Below are positions 33,529 through 45,655 of a DNA stretch of 64,000 bases, piece by piece. The DNA is from Tillandsia leiboldiana. Lineage: Eukaryota; Streptophyta; Magnoliopsida; Poales; Bromeliaceae. The translations under genes were made by a program, and so were the position numbers. The DNA lies in assembly GCA_029204045.2 (NCBI GenBank), contig CM055080.1:6851842-6915841 (forward strand). Direction: 5' to 3'. The notes below the pieces were generated by a model. It saw only the letters and a list, made by a program, of their open reading frames with translations, was not told where the DNA came from and did not search any database. Position 1 is the stretch's first letter. Each line of letters starts with the position of its first letter.

Positions 33529-34134
33529 TGTGACGTCCTCAATAGTCCCACATTGGATGTGAAGAGAATTGTGATTAGATTTATAAGAGATATAGACACT
33601 AGTAATAATAAATGGGCTTAAACATTTTGGAATGTGGGTTGGGCCCAATAAATTATTATTGCTAGTATGCCGGGTTGTTACATTTGGTATTAGAGCGAGT
33701 TAGCAGTCGAAACTGTGCGGCGAGTATCGGCTGAGTCTTGGTTTAGATGACAGAACTAACAAGATAAGTTTTACATCGTCCGGTGATCTTGGACTGCCCT
33801 CCCTAGATGACACGGCTAACGAGATAAATTTTACATCGTCTGGTGATCTTGGACTGTGTATTTGACGAGGAAGCGAGGCTTAAACGAGGGAGTTTGTGAC
33901 GCCAAAGTGACGGCTTAAACGGGATTGTGTATTTGACGAGGAAGTGACGGCTTAAACGAGGGAGTTTGTGACGCCCCAATAGTCCCACGTCGAATGTGGA
34001 GGAAATTGTCCCACGTCGAATGTGGAGGGGAATTGTCGTTATGGTTGGAGGGAATTGTCCCACGTCGAATGTGGAGGGGAATTGTCGTTATGGTTTGAGC
34101 CCAACGAGTTGTTATTGCTAGTGGATCGGATCAT
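33529..34134 (+). mobile_element. Second TRIM-type element (short LTRs, no genes)
   Basis: LTR 1 (33529-33682, 154 bp) begins TGTGACGTCCTCAATAGTCC and ends GGGTTGTTACA. TGGTATTAGAGC, one base off the Met-tRNA primer site, follows at 33685-33696. The internal part contains duplicated GACGGCTTAAACGAGGGAG segments. LTR 2 begins TGTGACGCCCCAATAGTCCC at 33967 after GAGGGAGTT and carries a local ~45-bp tandem repeat (GTCCCACGTCGAATGTGGAG, three times). Its 3' end is decayed, so 34134 is approximate. No 5S-like boxes are seen, so this is not Cassandra. Confidence 0.8.
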
Positions 34135-34799
34135 TATATTATGTTCAACAGCACTAATTCAATGTTTATCTAAATTAATTAGGATCCATTTTAAGCCGAG
34201 TATCTGATTTACAGTGTTGACTTGAGAACCTTAGATTTCAATTTGTATGATTGAGTCATTTGGTAGCTCTTTCGTTACAATATCATTTATTTAAATGTAA
34301 CGTTTGCCATACCGAGAATCTGGCTATATTTTATATTAGTCACGTGAGGTACTTTAATTAAGCCCATTAAAATAAACAATATTTCCAACTTCTAAAGTAG
34401 ATGGAAATGTATTTTTACTGCTATGTTAACGTAGCATCCTAATTACTGTCGCATCACCTACTATAAATCTATAATAATAATCTATATGATGGCACAACAA
34501 TAACGCAGGCGTCTCAAGTCAATGCTGGGTATTCGAATTCACCTATGGCATCCTTCAGTCCCAAGTTACACACGTTGGTGAGCTAAGGCAAAAGGTTCGT
34601 GTCGGATCCGAGGCAGTCCAAATTTGACAACTTATTGGGTGCTAGGATCTGAATCAACTCCAGACCCAAGACATTGATCAATCCGGTTTTAGATGTATCA
34701 GGAACATCAGATCCAAACTGTCCTAAACAAGATATGAATTAGAGTTTGTAGAGTAGCAGTTAAGCATTCAGCTAAGAAAAATAATAATAATAATTTCTT
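34135..34799. other. Intergenic; no gene recognised
   Basis: AT-rich, with no supported ORF. GGGTATTCGAATTCACC at about 34526 resembles a pol III B box, but no matching A box was found. Confidence 0.4.
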
Positions 34800-35030
34800 T
34801 TTTTTTTACGAGTAAGGTAGCATGTTACTACTTTATTTATTTGGTACGTCAACTTAGCAACAAGCTGAGACAACTAGACCTCGGCCCGCCTAGGTGAGCG
34901 AGCAAAAAAAAAAAAAAAAAAGAAAAACGGGGCGTTTGTTTTGTCCATAATAGTTCAAAACTTGTAGAACTAAGGATCTCGAGTACCAATCACCGAATCC
35001 TCTACCACTTGCGCTAAGGACAGTTGATAA
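34800..35030 (-). mobile_element. Possible tRNA-derived SINE relic
   Basis: On the minus strand, TAGCGCAAGTGGTAGAGG (about 35018-35001) matches a pol III A-box region. About 20 bases further, GGTACTCGAGATCC resembles the B box GGTTCGANTCC. A T-rich tail (complement of the A run at 34904-34921) follows. Borders and TSD are not clear. Confidence 0.4.
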
Positions 35031-36246
35031 CACAGAAATTTTTAAAATCCAAATATTGAGTTGAAATAAGTTTAAAGCTTTTACAATGTTCGAGAACTAA
35101 AATGAGGTTATAGACCGGAAAAGGTAGAAACTCTAATTTCACGATTCTGCTTATACATCAATAGAAAACTACTGAGAAGATTTTTTTTGTATTCCATTTT
35201 TAATACTTTTTTGAACAATTCTCCTTTAACAGCACTTCTGCGAAGCACTAATGGAGCCAAACAAGCATATAGCCTTTGTTTTTATCAAATTCTAATCAGG
35301 TCAGACATATTTTGCTGCTCTCATTAAACCACTGCCAACAAACCCAGAAATCCCTCTCTACAAAAGAAAGCAACCAAACACCTGCCCCTGCATAAGATCC
35401 CACTAGACAATCCCAATTCTGAGGTGTGAAAAAGCAGAGGACAGTGTTAGTTGGCTTGTGCTCCAGAAAAAGCCTATTATTGTGTGTTCCCACACTCTGT
35501 GTCTCTCATCTTGGTGGGGGTCTCCCTTAATAATTGGATGGGGGGTTAACCTACCTGGCTCATTCTATATTTCCTGCCATACCAAACCCACCAAACAACA
35601 GAGATTAACTGTTCACCAGTTGATAGATGTATTTTGAACACCAATCATCATTAACAATCACTAATGCTTCAATTGTTTAATGTAGTGGATGCTGCAATGC
35701 TGATCTACAGCTTGAGGGACAATAAAATGGCTTTTTAAATCAGTTGTTTCCCATCTAAATAACCATTTGCTCTTCTAGATATATCTCTCTGAAATGCCTG
35801 AGGATAGAATTTGACTAGTCTGAGGTGTTAGTAGTTCGCAGCAGGTGAGAGGTGGCAGCAGGCCATAACAGTTAGGAGGATAACAATTTTTCCAATACAA
35901 TCCTAAATATTCCCAACCTCTCTTTTGAGATCAATAATTCAATTTTGCGGCCTTGGTAGTTGTATATTGATTTCCAGAATTTGAAATTACGGTTTCCTAC
36001 ATCAATTAATCTCATCCTTGTAAGATTATTCAACTTAACCAGATTCTTCTCACGGCCCCGTTACCACTCTATCGTCTTTTTCTATCCAATTCAATTCGTA
36101 TTTGACAAAATGGGCCTTAACTCCAGTTTTGTTGCATTAACTGGACTTAGAGGAATCTTCTAAATAAATCCCTTTAGAACTTACAAAAAAATATTATGAC
36201 CTGTTTTCTTTGTCAAAGATGGTACTAAGCAATTAATGTCACAAAA
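35031..36246. other. Intergenic; no gene recognised
   Basis: Short ORFs (35296-35493 minus, 35960-36163 plus) show no domain and no splice context. TTAGAGAAT at 36247-36255 is the left target duplication of the next element. Confidence 0.5.
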
Positions 36247-36255
36247 TTAGAGAAT

Positions 36256-36843
36256 GGGGCAATTTCCTACATACCCCTAAAAATTTTTCTGTTTTCATAT
36301 TTACCCTTCTTAGAAGGCTAATATTAAAACTACCCTTCTTACGTTCCAACTTCTTTCCAAAATACCCCTGAAGTTAAACTCTGTTAGTGTACCGTTTGGA
36401 ACTGCCGTTATCTGTATGTAATTACTATTTTGCCCTTTCAAACATATCCTAAACCCTAAAACCCTAAACCCCTAAACCCTAAAACCCTAAAACCTAAACC
36501 CTAAAACCCTAAAAAACTCTAAACCCTAAACCCTAGAACCCTAAAAAACCCTAAACCCTAGAACCCTAAAAAACCCTAAACCCTAAACCCTAAACCCTAA
36601 AACCCTAAAAAATTCTAAACCCTAAACCCTAAACCCTAAACCCGGGCAAAATAGGTATATCTGATAGTTTTCAACTCCGATTATTATTTAACTCTAGTTT
36701 AACCCTAGTTAACTTAACAAAGGGAAACGGTAGGGGTATTTTTAATAACGGTGGAACATATGAAGGATATATTAGAAAGAAAAAAATAAAAAAGATAAAT
36801 CAGATATTTCTTCATATTTCAGGGGTACACAGGCAATTATCCC
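36256..36843. mobile_element. Mutator-like short element carrying a telomere-like core, copy 1
   Basis: It is flanked by an exact 9-bp duplication TTAGAGAAT (36247-36255 and 36844-36852), typical of Mutator-like elements. The ends are imperfect inverted repeats: GGGGCAATTTCCTACATACC on the left and the complement of GGGATAATTGCCTGTGTACC on the right. The core at about 36448-36643 is a degenerate (CCCTAAA)n run with many CCCTAAAA variants. It has no coding capacity. Confidence 0.88.
36448..36643. repeat. Telomere-like CCCTAAA repeats inside copy 1
   Basis: About 26 units of CCCTAAA/CCCTAAAA with point changes (CCCTAGAA, ATTCTAAA). The run lies inside a transposon-like unit, not at a chromosome end. 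Confidence 0.92.
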
Positions 36844-36852
36844 TTAGAGAAT

Positions 36853-37669
36853 CATCCAAAGAATAATATGCCATATTTGACTGTAGGCCTGGGAAGAGTT
36901 ATCTATAGAGTATGTATGTGGGCTGGGTCGGATAGTTGATATACCATATTCATACTCTAAAAAAAAAAATAAGTAAAAAAATAAAAAATTCATACCCCAC
37001 CCATTCAATTTCAAGGCCAGTCCGAGTCCGGATATTTAAGCTACTTATGTATCCATCGAGTTAATTTAAGCGAGTTTGAATAGTGACTATTTGTATACTA
37101 CCCGCTTAAGATCGAATATATATTAGGTCTAGATTGAGAATGAATATCCGTATACATATTCATAGCATAAAACACAAATTTTTATTATACGATAAATTCA
37201 AAACAAAAATATAAAATTTACAATAGCTACACTAGTATTAATTACTCTGAAATAAATGCAATCATCACCCTAAACACAAACAACAACATAATAATTAAAA
37301 TAATATTGATAAATTTAAACATATATATAACATAAGTGCATAAAATATATACAATTAGCCATAGCATACGTCATAAGTCCAAAACATATGCACCTACTAT
37401 ATGTTTCGGATCCGAGTCCGAGTCCGGGTACAAATATGAAAACTATTTCGTACCCTATCAAGATAGCGTCCAGGTCGGGGTTTGAGTCAGGTATAAATAT
37501 AAAATATTTGAACCTATATCCAAAATTTTAATAGATAATTTTTTTTTATCTATATACTGCCTATTTTTAATCTAATCAGGATAGGGTCTAGGGCAGTTAC
37601 GGAATACCGGATACTTTGGACATCGCTAGTTATTGACAACGAACATGATAGGGTGATAAACAATCTAAG

Positions 37670-37670
<1 letters not shown>
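36853..37670. other. Intergenic, degenerate repeats
   Basis: GTCCGAGTCCGG-type words occur near 37020 and 37410, suggesting an old repeat, but no borders are visible. No gene is seen. Confidence 0.45.

Positions 37671-37752
<82 letters not shown>
37671..37752. repeat. (TA)n tract
   Basis: About 80 bases of alternating TA with one GATA interruption, directly left of the second telomere-core element. Confidence 0.95.
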
Positions 37753-37755
<3 letters not shown>

Positions 37756-38372
37756 GCAATTTTCTACATACCCCTATAAATTTTTCTGTTTTCAGATTTA
37801 CCCCTTTTAGAAGGCTAATATTAAAACTACCCTTCTTACGTTCCAACTTCTTTTCAAAATATTCCTGAAGTTAAACTCTGTTAGTATACCGTTTGGAACT
37901 GCCGTTATCTGTGTGTAATTACTATTTTGCCCTTTCAAATATACCCTAAACCCTAAAACCCTAAACCCCTAAACCCTAAAACCCTAAACCCTAAACCCTA
38001 AAAGCCTAAACCCTAAACCCTAAAACCCTAAAAAACCCTAAACCCTAAATCCTAAATCCTAAAACCCTAAACCCTAAACCCTAGAACCCTAAAAAACCCT
38101 AAACCCTAAAACCCTAAACTCTAAACCCTAAAACCCTAAAAAATTCTAAACCCTAAACCCTAAACCCTAAACCCGGGCAAAATAGGTATATCTGATAGTT
38201 TTCAACTTCGATTATTATTTAACTCTAGTTTAACCCTAGTTAACTTAACAAAGGGAAACGGTAGGGGTATTTTTAATAACGGTGGAACGTATGAAGGGTA
38301 TATTGAAAAGAAAAAAATAAGAGGGATAAATCAGATATTTCTTCATATTTCAGAGGTACACAGGCAATTATT

Positions 38373-38374
<2 letters not shown>
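37753..38374. mobile_element. Mutator-like short element carrying a telomere-like core, copy 2
   Basis: It is a direct-orientation copy of 36256-36843 with the same ends (GGGGCAATTTTCTACATACC; CAGGCAATTATTCC) and the same unique flanks around the core (AACTGCCGTTATCTGTGTG; AGGTATATCTGATAG). The telomere-like run is at about 37943-38173. It is bounded on both sides by (TA)n, so its TSD cannot be read. Confidence 0.88.
37943..38173. repeat. Telomere-like CCCTAAA repeats inside copy 2
   Basis: About 30 degenerate CCCTAAA/CCCTAAAA units. The order of variants differs from copy 1 in the middle of the run. Confidence 0.92.

Positions 38375-38429
<55 letters not shown>
38374..38429. repeat. (TA)n tract
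   Basis: Alternating TA between the telomere-core element and the next MITE. Confidence 0.95.
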
Positions 38430-38432
<3 letters not shown>

Positions 38433-38655
38433 GAATTTTCATGTTTTTAAAAGTATCCAATAATTGGTGCTTATAGATTTTTAATTTTTGGATGAAATGA
38501 TATGTGGTTAGGATGATCGTGGGCTCCCTAAGTTTAGTGGGTGGTTGGTGGAATAGTATGATCTAAGAATTGAAATTAATCAAAGAAATAGATCTAACGG
38601 TAGAAAACTTATAAGCACCAATTACTTAGTACTTTTACAAGTATAGTAGTTGGGC
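38430..38655. mobile_element. MITE of the TTTTAAAAGTA...TACTTTTACAAG type (family M)
   Basis: The ends are imperfect inverted repeats. The left has AAAAGTATCCAATAATTGG then TGCTTATAG, and the right is the complement of AAAAGTACTAAGTAATTGG then TGCTTATAAG. The left neighbour is (TA)n. It has no ORF. Confidence 0.75.
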
Positions 38656-39385
38656 TCTCTCTCTTTCTCTATATATATAGAAAATTAAAGGATATGTGGT
38701 TAGGATGATAGTGGGCTCCCTGAGTTTAGTGGGTGGTTGATGGAATAGTATGATCTAAGAATTAAAATTAATCAAAGAAATATATTTAACGGTAGAAAAC
38801 TTACAAGCACCAATTATGTGGTTGGATGAAAGGATATGTATTTAGGATGATAGTGGGCTCCCTGAGTTTAGTGGGTGGTTAGTGGAATAGTATGATTTAA
38901 GGATTGAAATTAATTAAAGAAGTAGATATAACGGTAGAAAACTTACAAGCGCCAATTACTTAGTACTTTTACAAATATAGTAGCTGGGCTCTCTCTCTTT
39001 CTCTATATATATAGAAAATTAAAGGATATGTGGTTAGGATAATAGTGGGCTCCCTGAGTTTAGTGGGTGGTTGGTGGAATAGTATGATCTAAGGATTGAA
39101 TTAATCAAAGAAATATATCTAACGGTGGAAAACTTACAAGCACCAATTATGTGGCTGGATGAAAGGATATGTGGTTGGATGATATATGGTTGGATGAAAG
39201 GATATGTGGTTAGGATGATAGTGGGCTCCCTAAGTTTAGTGGGTGGTTGGTGGAATAGTATGATCTAAGGATTGAAATTAAGCAAAGAAATAGATCTAAC
39301 GGTAGAAAACTTACAAGCACCAATTACTTAGTACTTTTACAAGTATAGTAGCTGGGCTCTCTCTCTTTCTCTATATATATAGAAA
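38490..39385. repeat. Tandem array of family-M right halves (five units)
   Basis: GGATATGTGGTTAGGATGAT followed by AGTGGGCTCCCTGAGTTTAG recurs from about 38495, 38690, 38835, 39025 and 39195. Longer units (with GGGCTCTCTCTCTTTCTC tails) alternate with shorter ones. Confidence 0.8.
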
Positions 39386-39612
39386 ATTAAGTTCTTATAT
39401 TTTTAAAAGTACCAAGTCATTGCTGCTTGTAGGTTTTTAGTCTTTGGATGAAATGATGTGCGATTAGAATGATAGCGGGCCCATTGAGTTTAGTGGATGT
39501 TTAGTGAAATAGCATGATCTAAAGGGTGAAATTAATTAAAGGAATAGATTTAACGATAGAAAACTTACAAGCACCATTTAGTTGGTACTTTTACAAGCAT
39601 AGTAGCCGGACT
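39386..39612. mobile_element. MITE, family M, second complete copy
   Basis: It starts TTCTTATATTTTTAAAAGTACC and ends TACTTTTACAAGCATAGTAGCC before (TA)n. The inverted ends match those of 38430-38655. Confidence 0.75.
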
Positions 39613-39633
39613 ATATATATATATATATATATA
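39613..39633. repeat. (TA)n tract
   Basis: Short alternating TA between two foldback elements. Confidence 0.9.
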
Positions 39634-39942
39634 TGAGCTTATATACTTTCAAAAACAAGTCCAACTATGTTTGTAAATTTTTTACCATTGGATTTGCATT
39701 GAGATTTGTGCTATTATAAAGTTAACTAAAGAGAGAGAAAGAAGCACAAATTTCAATACAAATCCAATGGTAAAAAATCACAAACATAATTGGACTTGTT
39801 TTTGAAAGTAGGCCCCATGGGTTTAGTAGGTGGTTGGTGAAATAGCATGATTTAAGAGTTGAAAGTAATCAAAAAAATAGATCTAACGGTAAAAAAACTT
39901 ATAAGTACTAATTCCTTAGTGTTTTTACAAGCATAGTAACCG

Positions 39943-39945
<3 letters not shown>
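39634..39945. mobile_element. Foldback MITE fused to the right half of a family-M copy
   Basis: Positions 39646-39808 form a hairpin: CTTTCAAAAACAAGTCCAAC pairs with the complement at 39790-39808, and TTACCATTGGATTTG pairs with CAAATCCAATGGTAA. Immediately after it, 39810-39945 matches the right half of family M (GTAGGTGGTTGGTGAAATAG; ACTTATAAGTACTAATTCC). Confidence 0.7.

Positions 39946-39946
<1 letters not shown>

Positions 39947-40003
<57 letters not shown>
39947..40003. repeat. (TA)n tract
   Basis: About 57 bases of alternating TA. Confidence 0.95.
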
Positions 40004-40007
<4 letters not shown>

Positions 40008-40176
40008 CAATGCTACATGTACACCCCGAAGGGGTGTATATCATACATCTCCACCATTTTAATGGTGGCGATATTTTTTACGGGTCACATCAAGTGACCC
40101 ATCATCACACCCCCACCCATCTATGGGTGGGGGTGTGAGATGTACATCCCTTACGGGTGTACACATAGCATTTTCC
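40003..40176. mobile_element. MITE built from serial hairpins
   Basis: The terminal inverted repeats are GCAATGCTACATGTACACCC on the left and the complement of GAAAATGCTATGTGTACACC on the right. Inside are four short perfect inverted repeats in a row: CACCCC-GAA-GGGGTG, CCACCATT-TTAATGGTGG, GGGTCAC-ATCAA-GTGACCC and CCCCCACCCAT-CT-ATGGGTGGGGG. Confidence 0.85.

Positions 40177-40203
<27 letters not shown>
40176..40203. repeat. (TA)n tract
   Basis: Short alternating TA. Confidence 0.9.
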
Positions 40204-41063
<860 letters not shown>

Positions 41064-41147
<84 letters not shown>

Positions 41148-41219
41148 TTTTAGGAGGACAAAGTATATTGTTATATATATATATATCCTTTTAGGAGGAC
41201 AAAGTATATTGTCCTTCTA
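41064..41219. repeat. (TA)n tract and a 35-bp duplication
   Basis: About 80 bases of TA are followed by TATCCTTTTAGGAGGACAAA twice (about 41141 and 41184), each ending GTATATTGT, with (TA)n between. Confidence 0.9.
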
Positions 41220-44200
41220 AATCATTTAAGATGATAGGAATTCTGAATTGATGATCGGAATCGTTAAAATTGATTTAAAGTATTCAAAGCGTCTAAAAAT
41301 TAAATTTCATAAATTTTAAAAATTATTTACATAGAGATTAAAGGATTATAAAATTGTCAGTTTTTGACCGTTTATATGAGTCGGTTGGTTGTTTAATGTT
41401 GTTGAGAAATACAAATATGTGGTAAATTTCAAAATAAAAGTTAACACTTGTCAACAGCCCAACCCAGTCAATTTGAATATATCACGAAAAAATAAAAGTT
41501 ACTGCTCAATAGAACAGTACAGTAAGAGATCATGTGTAATAATCAAAGTTGTAAGAAGTTGACTATTAATTGAACAATGGTGAAGGATCAAAATGTATGC
41601 GTTAAAGGAGGACTAATTTTCAAAACAAAACTCTGTAAATAGAAAGATGGCAGTTATTCTAGCCATGCAATGAATAGAATTCTAGGTATATGTTTTACTC
41701 TTTCACCCTCAAATAACAAAATTGGTGATAAAAAACAACACAAATAAACAAGCAGCAAATCTTTTAGTCCTAAATATTTGAGACAAACTACAGTGATCAT
41801 ACTAACAAATCATAACATAAAACCGCATCAAACTTCTAAAATGAACTCATGCTGAAAATTCACAAAGCACTTCAAAACAACAATGAAACCATCATAGCAA
41901 CGAAATAAATTTGGCATTTAAGGGATTTTTAACATTATTCCTCAACAACAAAAGAAGAAATAATAACAAAACCAAGAAATTAAGTCCTATTTGGCTTGAA
42001 TAAATGTTATGCTTCATCATTAAGCTCTATCTAACAACATGCCACCAATTCAAATTGTTATCCAAGTTTTCTTTTACTTGTAAACGGATCATACAGCCAA
42101 ATATTGTCAAGCTCTTTTTCTTCGGCACTTCCACAATCACCCTACATTAGATCACTCTTATGTTCTTGCACAGAAGACCAGAAATAATTATATCCAACGG
42201 TTAGTAAATCTTTAAATCTCAAATTGTTTAACCGTCTCCTTGATATAAGTAAATTGAGAAGGGATGACAAGATATCAACTCGAAAAATACCAAAACTGAA
42301 GCCCGGCAATTTGACTCCAAAACCATAACAAAGAACTCAAATATAGCTAGAAGATTCATGAAGCTCATTCATATTAAAGCTCCATATAACTTCTCTTCTT
42401 ATGTGTTTTGTTATTGAAATTTTAACTAAATTCCCAACTCATACGAAATTATTGAGTTATGTGGAGTTCTACTCCCTTTCATTTTGACTCTCCTTTTCAG
42501 ATACTCGTCCCTTCTAATCAGCTCTTACTTGTTCATAGGTAGGAAGCTAGTTTAAGATCATTGAGAATCAGTCTTAATCTTGATACTCCAGCCAACAAAT
42601 GCAGGTGTACTTTTTTGGCAATTGGCTACACAAACAGAACCTAAGAACACGACTTAGAACAGTAGGACAACCGATTAGAAGGTTCTCCCTCATATGTTTC
42701 CACCTCATGTACCTAGTTAAGGGTTAAGAAGTTTGCATCCAGTCAGAATAAGTCAGAATTTGAAATATTCATAATTGCGTTGTTGGCCTCGTAGTTTAAA
42801 TGGTTACCATGATTTCATCAACTCAAATCAGTTCAACATAAATGGTCAGTTTCAATGACGAAAAATGAGAAAAATGTTGAACACCCAATTGGGACTCGCA
42901 AGTAATGTCACTCAAGAAGCTAATCGAAGCTCGACATCACTGGCCACCGCTGAGAGCTCATGTTAGACAGACAAATATGAAGAATATATACCTCAATAAT
43001 GACTATCAATGAGTTTCAGGAGCAGCAGAAGTTTTACTAATATAATTCTAGCTATTACCTGCATAGCACATATTTGAATAATCTTTACACTATCATGGCG
43101 GCAACAGTCTAAACCGAGATAGTAGTTAAAAGGTTAGGGGAGAGGAGATCATGAAGTCAAAATTTCAGAAAGTATATAGCAGAGATGCCAAGGGTGAAGC
43201 AAAATTAAACTCCTTATTTACTTTACCTCCGAAATGTCGGATTTTATACTCTACAGAGAAGTAGATGTAGGTAAAATTCAAAAAGGTTTCTTCAATTCTT
43301 GAGCGATTCGAAAGAAAATGCTCTACCATTATGGATCACTAAAACACTAAATTCATTATTTTATACTTGTAGGTTGAAGAGTAAGATTTTCTTTTTCCTT
43401 TTTGGGAAATCTTGCTACACAGTTTGATATCGAAGTATAGTCAACCATCTATAAATTGAACCTACTAAGTACAGAAGCTTCCGAAAAGAGTCTGAACTTT
43501 TTGTTGTGGCAGGAACCTCGAAAGAGCTTTCAGGGCCAAAAACAGAAGGAAGCTCCAAGTTAAAGCTAGTCGAATCTGCTGGGAAGATTTTAAGAAACAA
43601 GCTTATGATGCAGAGAGCTATGTTTGGGTGTGCAATATAAGAACTAAGTCTATTTATATATACACAATATATTTATTAAAGACATTGGCCAAAGAATACA
43701 GTATCAAAGATCAAATAGTTGTCAAAATGCCCTCCAAGTCATTTAAGGGACAATATACTAGTCTGCTGAAGTAGTTAGTTTTAACAAAATGATAAGAAGA
43801 ACAAAAACGCTAGACGAATTAGAGGAATCAAAGTTCAGAACCATAAAAATGTTCAGAAGATACATAAACTTTCACAGAATAGAAATACCAATAAAAAATT
43901 TTGACAGAGTTAAAAAAATTAACAAAGCTAACTTAAATACTAAGAATGTGACATGTGTACAAAAGTTTCAGTCTTTGTAAGAAGGTAGTCATTTCTAAAT
44001 TTTGCACTAAGGGAGAAGTCACTAATAACACAAAATTAGACATAGAGGGTATCGGATTTTATTAAGAAACAGGAAAATCAGTCAAAATTTGATTTAAAGA
44101 ATAAATGCAATAGGAGGAAGAACAGGAGACAATATTACGCAGCACAAATAATAAAAAATTCAAAGTTGCAAAAAGCTGAGGCAGTACATATTCTCGAGAG

Positions 44201-44829
44201 GTCCCAAATCCAATAAAACTAACTGCTACAAATAAAGGAAGATTCGAGCTGAGAGTTTTCTTTTGGGTGGAAAGGAAAACGAGACGAATAAGAATCATAC
44301 AAGTCAATGACTCATGGAACAGAGAAGCTAATTTTGAGGGTCAAAACTGTAATCCTACAAAATGTTAACTTTTGAGTTTCTGGTACAGGGCTATCTGTTT
44401 CTGCATTTGTGCCTACGAGTTTATAAAAACACAAGCTCCTAGAAAGAACCAACTCTTAATTCTCATAATCAAGGGTTGAATTTTCTGATAATTTCTGCCT
44501 ACACAGCTGAACACAAGCTTGCAAAAAAAAAAAAAAAAAGTTTGGATATTTGCTCCGAATATCGCAATCATAGAAACAAGAAGCACTATTTACGCATACC
44601 CAATTATAGACAATTCAACAATATCCACAAGATGTATCTTATTCACAAAGAAATCATCAGTCACCAGTACACCTTTACAAATAAAACGAAAGCAAGGACG
44701 TGCAGCAAGTCGAGACCGGAACTTACAGTTAAGCTGCTATCTACAGGAACAGATGGATTCAGAACACACAGTAGTTTGCATCACACCAAGTCATATTCAT
44801 CTGAATTGAATTTTCAACACTTGGCTTGG
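41220..44829. other. Intergenic; no gene recognised
   Basis: AT-rich with scattered short ORFs (43415-43600, 43789-43980, 44062-44307) lacking domains, codon bias or splice partners. An A17 run lies near 44523. The last ~300 bases before 44830 are the likely 3' untranslated region of the Yippee-like gene. Confidence 0.5.
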
Positions 44830-45655
44830 CTACCAGTTCTCCTTTGTGATCTTCGACTTCTCAAATATAAACTTTCCTTCCTTGTACCTCTGGGTCTCCT
44901 CATAAGCTCTTTCATACTTCCATCCCAACACCTCACGGCAATCGCTGCAATGTATATCGGCGACGGTATGCAGTCCCGTCATAAGCTGCCTATCTTCCTT
45001 TGGGCCGACAACTATGTTCATCGCATGTGAAAATAGAAAGGCACGACCATGTCTCCCCTGCGCCAAATCAAAAAAGAAAAGAAAAAAAAAAACAATATAA
45101 TTGAGAGAGTATTATTCATCAAGACAAGGAGCAAGCACTATGATGCACCCAAGATGTTCTTTGCTAACAACCAATTGAATCAACTTCATCAGAATAGGTT
45201 CAATTTTTTGCTCTAATTTGGCCTGGCTACAGAAATAGTTTCTCTAGTAGCTTTTAAAGCTACTCTACTCATAAAAAAATAAAAGCTCTAGAGATTTTAG
45301 ATAAAAGGGCTATCAGTGTTTCTTCGAACAGCACTAATTAAACAACAGTTTTGCCGACATACAAAGTACAAACCCAAGTTCATACATACATCTTACAGAA
45401 TTTTTACAAAAATAAAGTTTCATCCACAGGATTGATAAATTCAGCTTCCGATTTCCTCTTGATATTACTCGAGACCTAAAAGTTACAGATAAATTTCAAC
45501 TGAAAACAGAACAATTACAATATTAGTAACCAAAATTGAGAAGGCTCTACAAGAGGCCTCACCTGAAATGATTTGGATATGATATCGTCGTGAAGACAGA
45601 CATGGTTTCTGCAGTTGCAGCAGCTGTAAATACGAGGCCCAAGCACTTCAGCCAT
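44830..45655 (-). CDS. Yippee-like protein (two exons)
   Basis: Yippee proteins are small zinc-binding proteins of a beta-tent fold found across eukaryotes; the plant role is poorly known. Exon 1 is 45563-45655 (31 codons) and exon 2 is 44830-45057, joined across a GT...AG intron of 505 bases, giving 106 residues. The diagnostic pattern C-X2-C-X52-C-X2-C is exact: CCNC ends at Cys15 and CSDC starts at Cys68. Other family signatures are GRHGRAFLFSHAMNIVVGPK, RQLMTGLHTVADIHC and EVLGWKYERAYEETQRYKEG, with the C-terminus EKSKITKENW. The ATG at 45655 gives the usual start (MAEVLGPRIYSCCNC). Length and residues look functional. A likely 5'-UTR intron lies upstream. Confidence 0.95.

Noticed and set aside
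37550..37868. Tyr/Ile-rich ORFs
   Set aside because: They are translation of a (TA)n microsatellite.
36448..38173. Chromosome end or fused telomere
   Set aside because: The CCCTAAA runs are short and degenerate, sit inside two copies of one element, and have non-telomeric sequence on both sides.
43415..43600. 61-codon minus-strand ORF with mixed composition
   Set aside because: It looked faintly protein-like, but there is no family match I recognise, no splice partner and no context.
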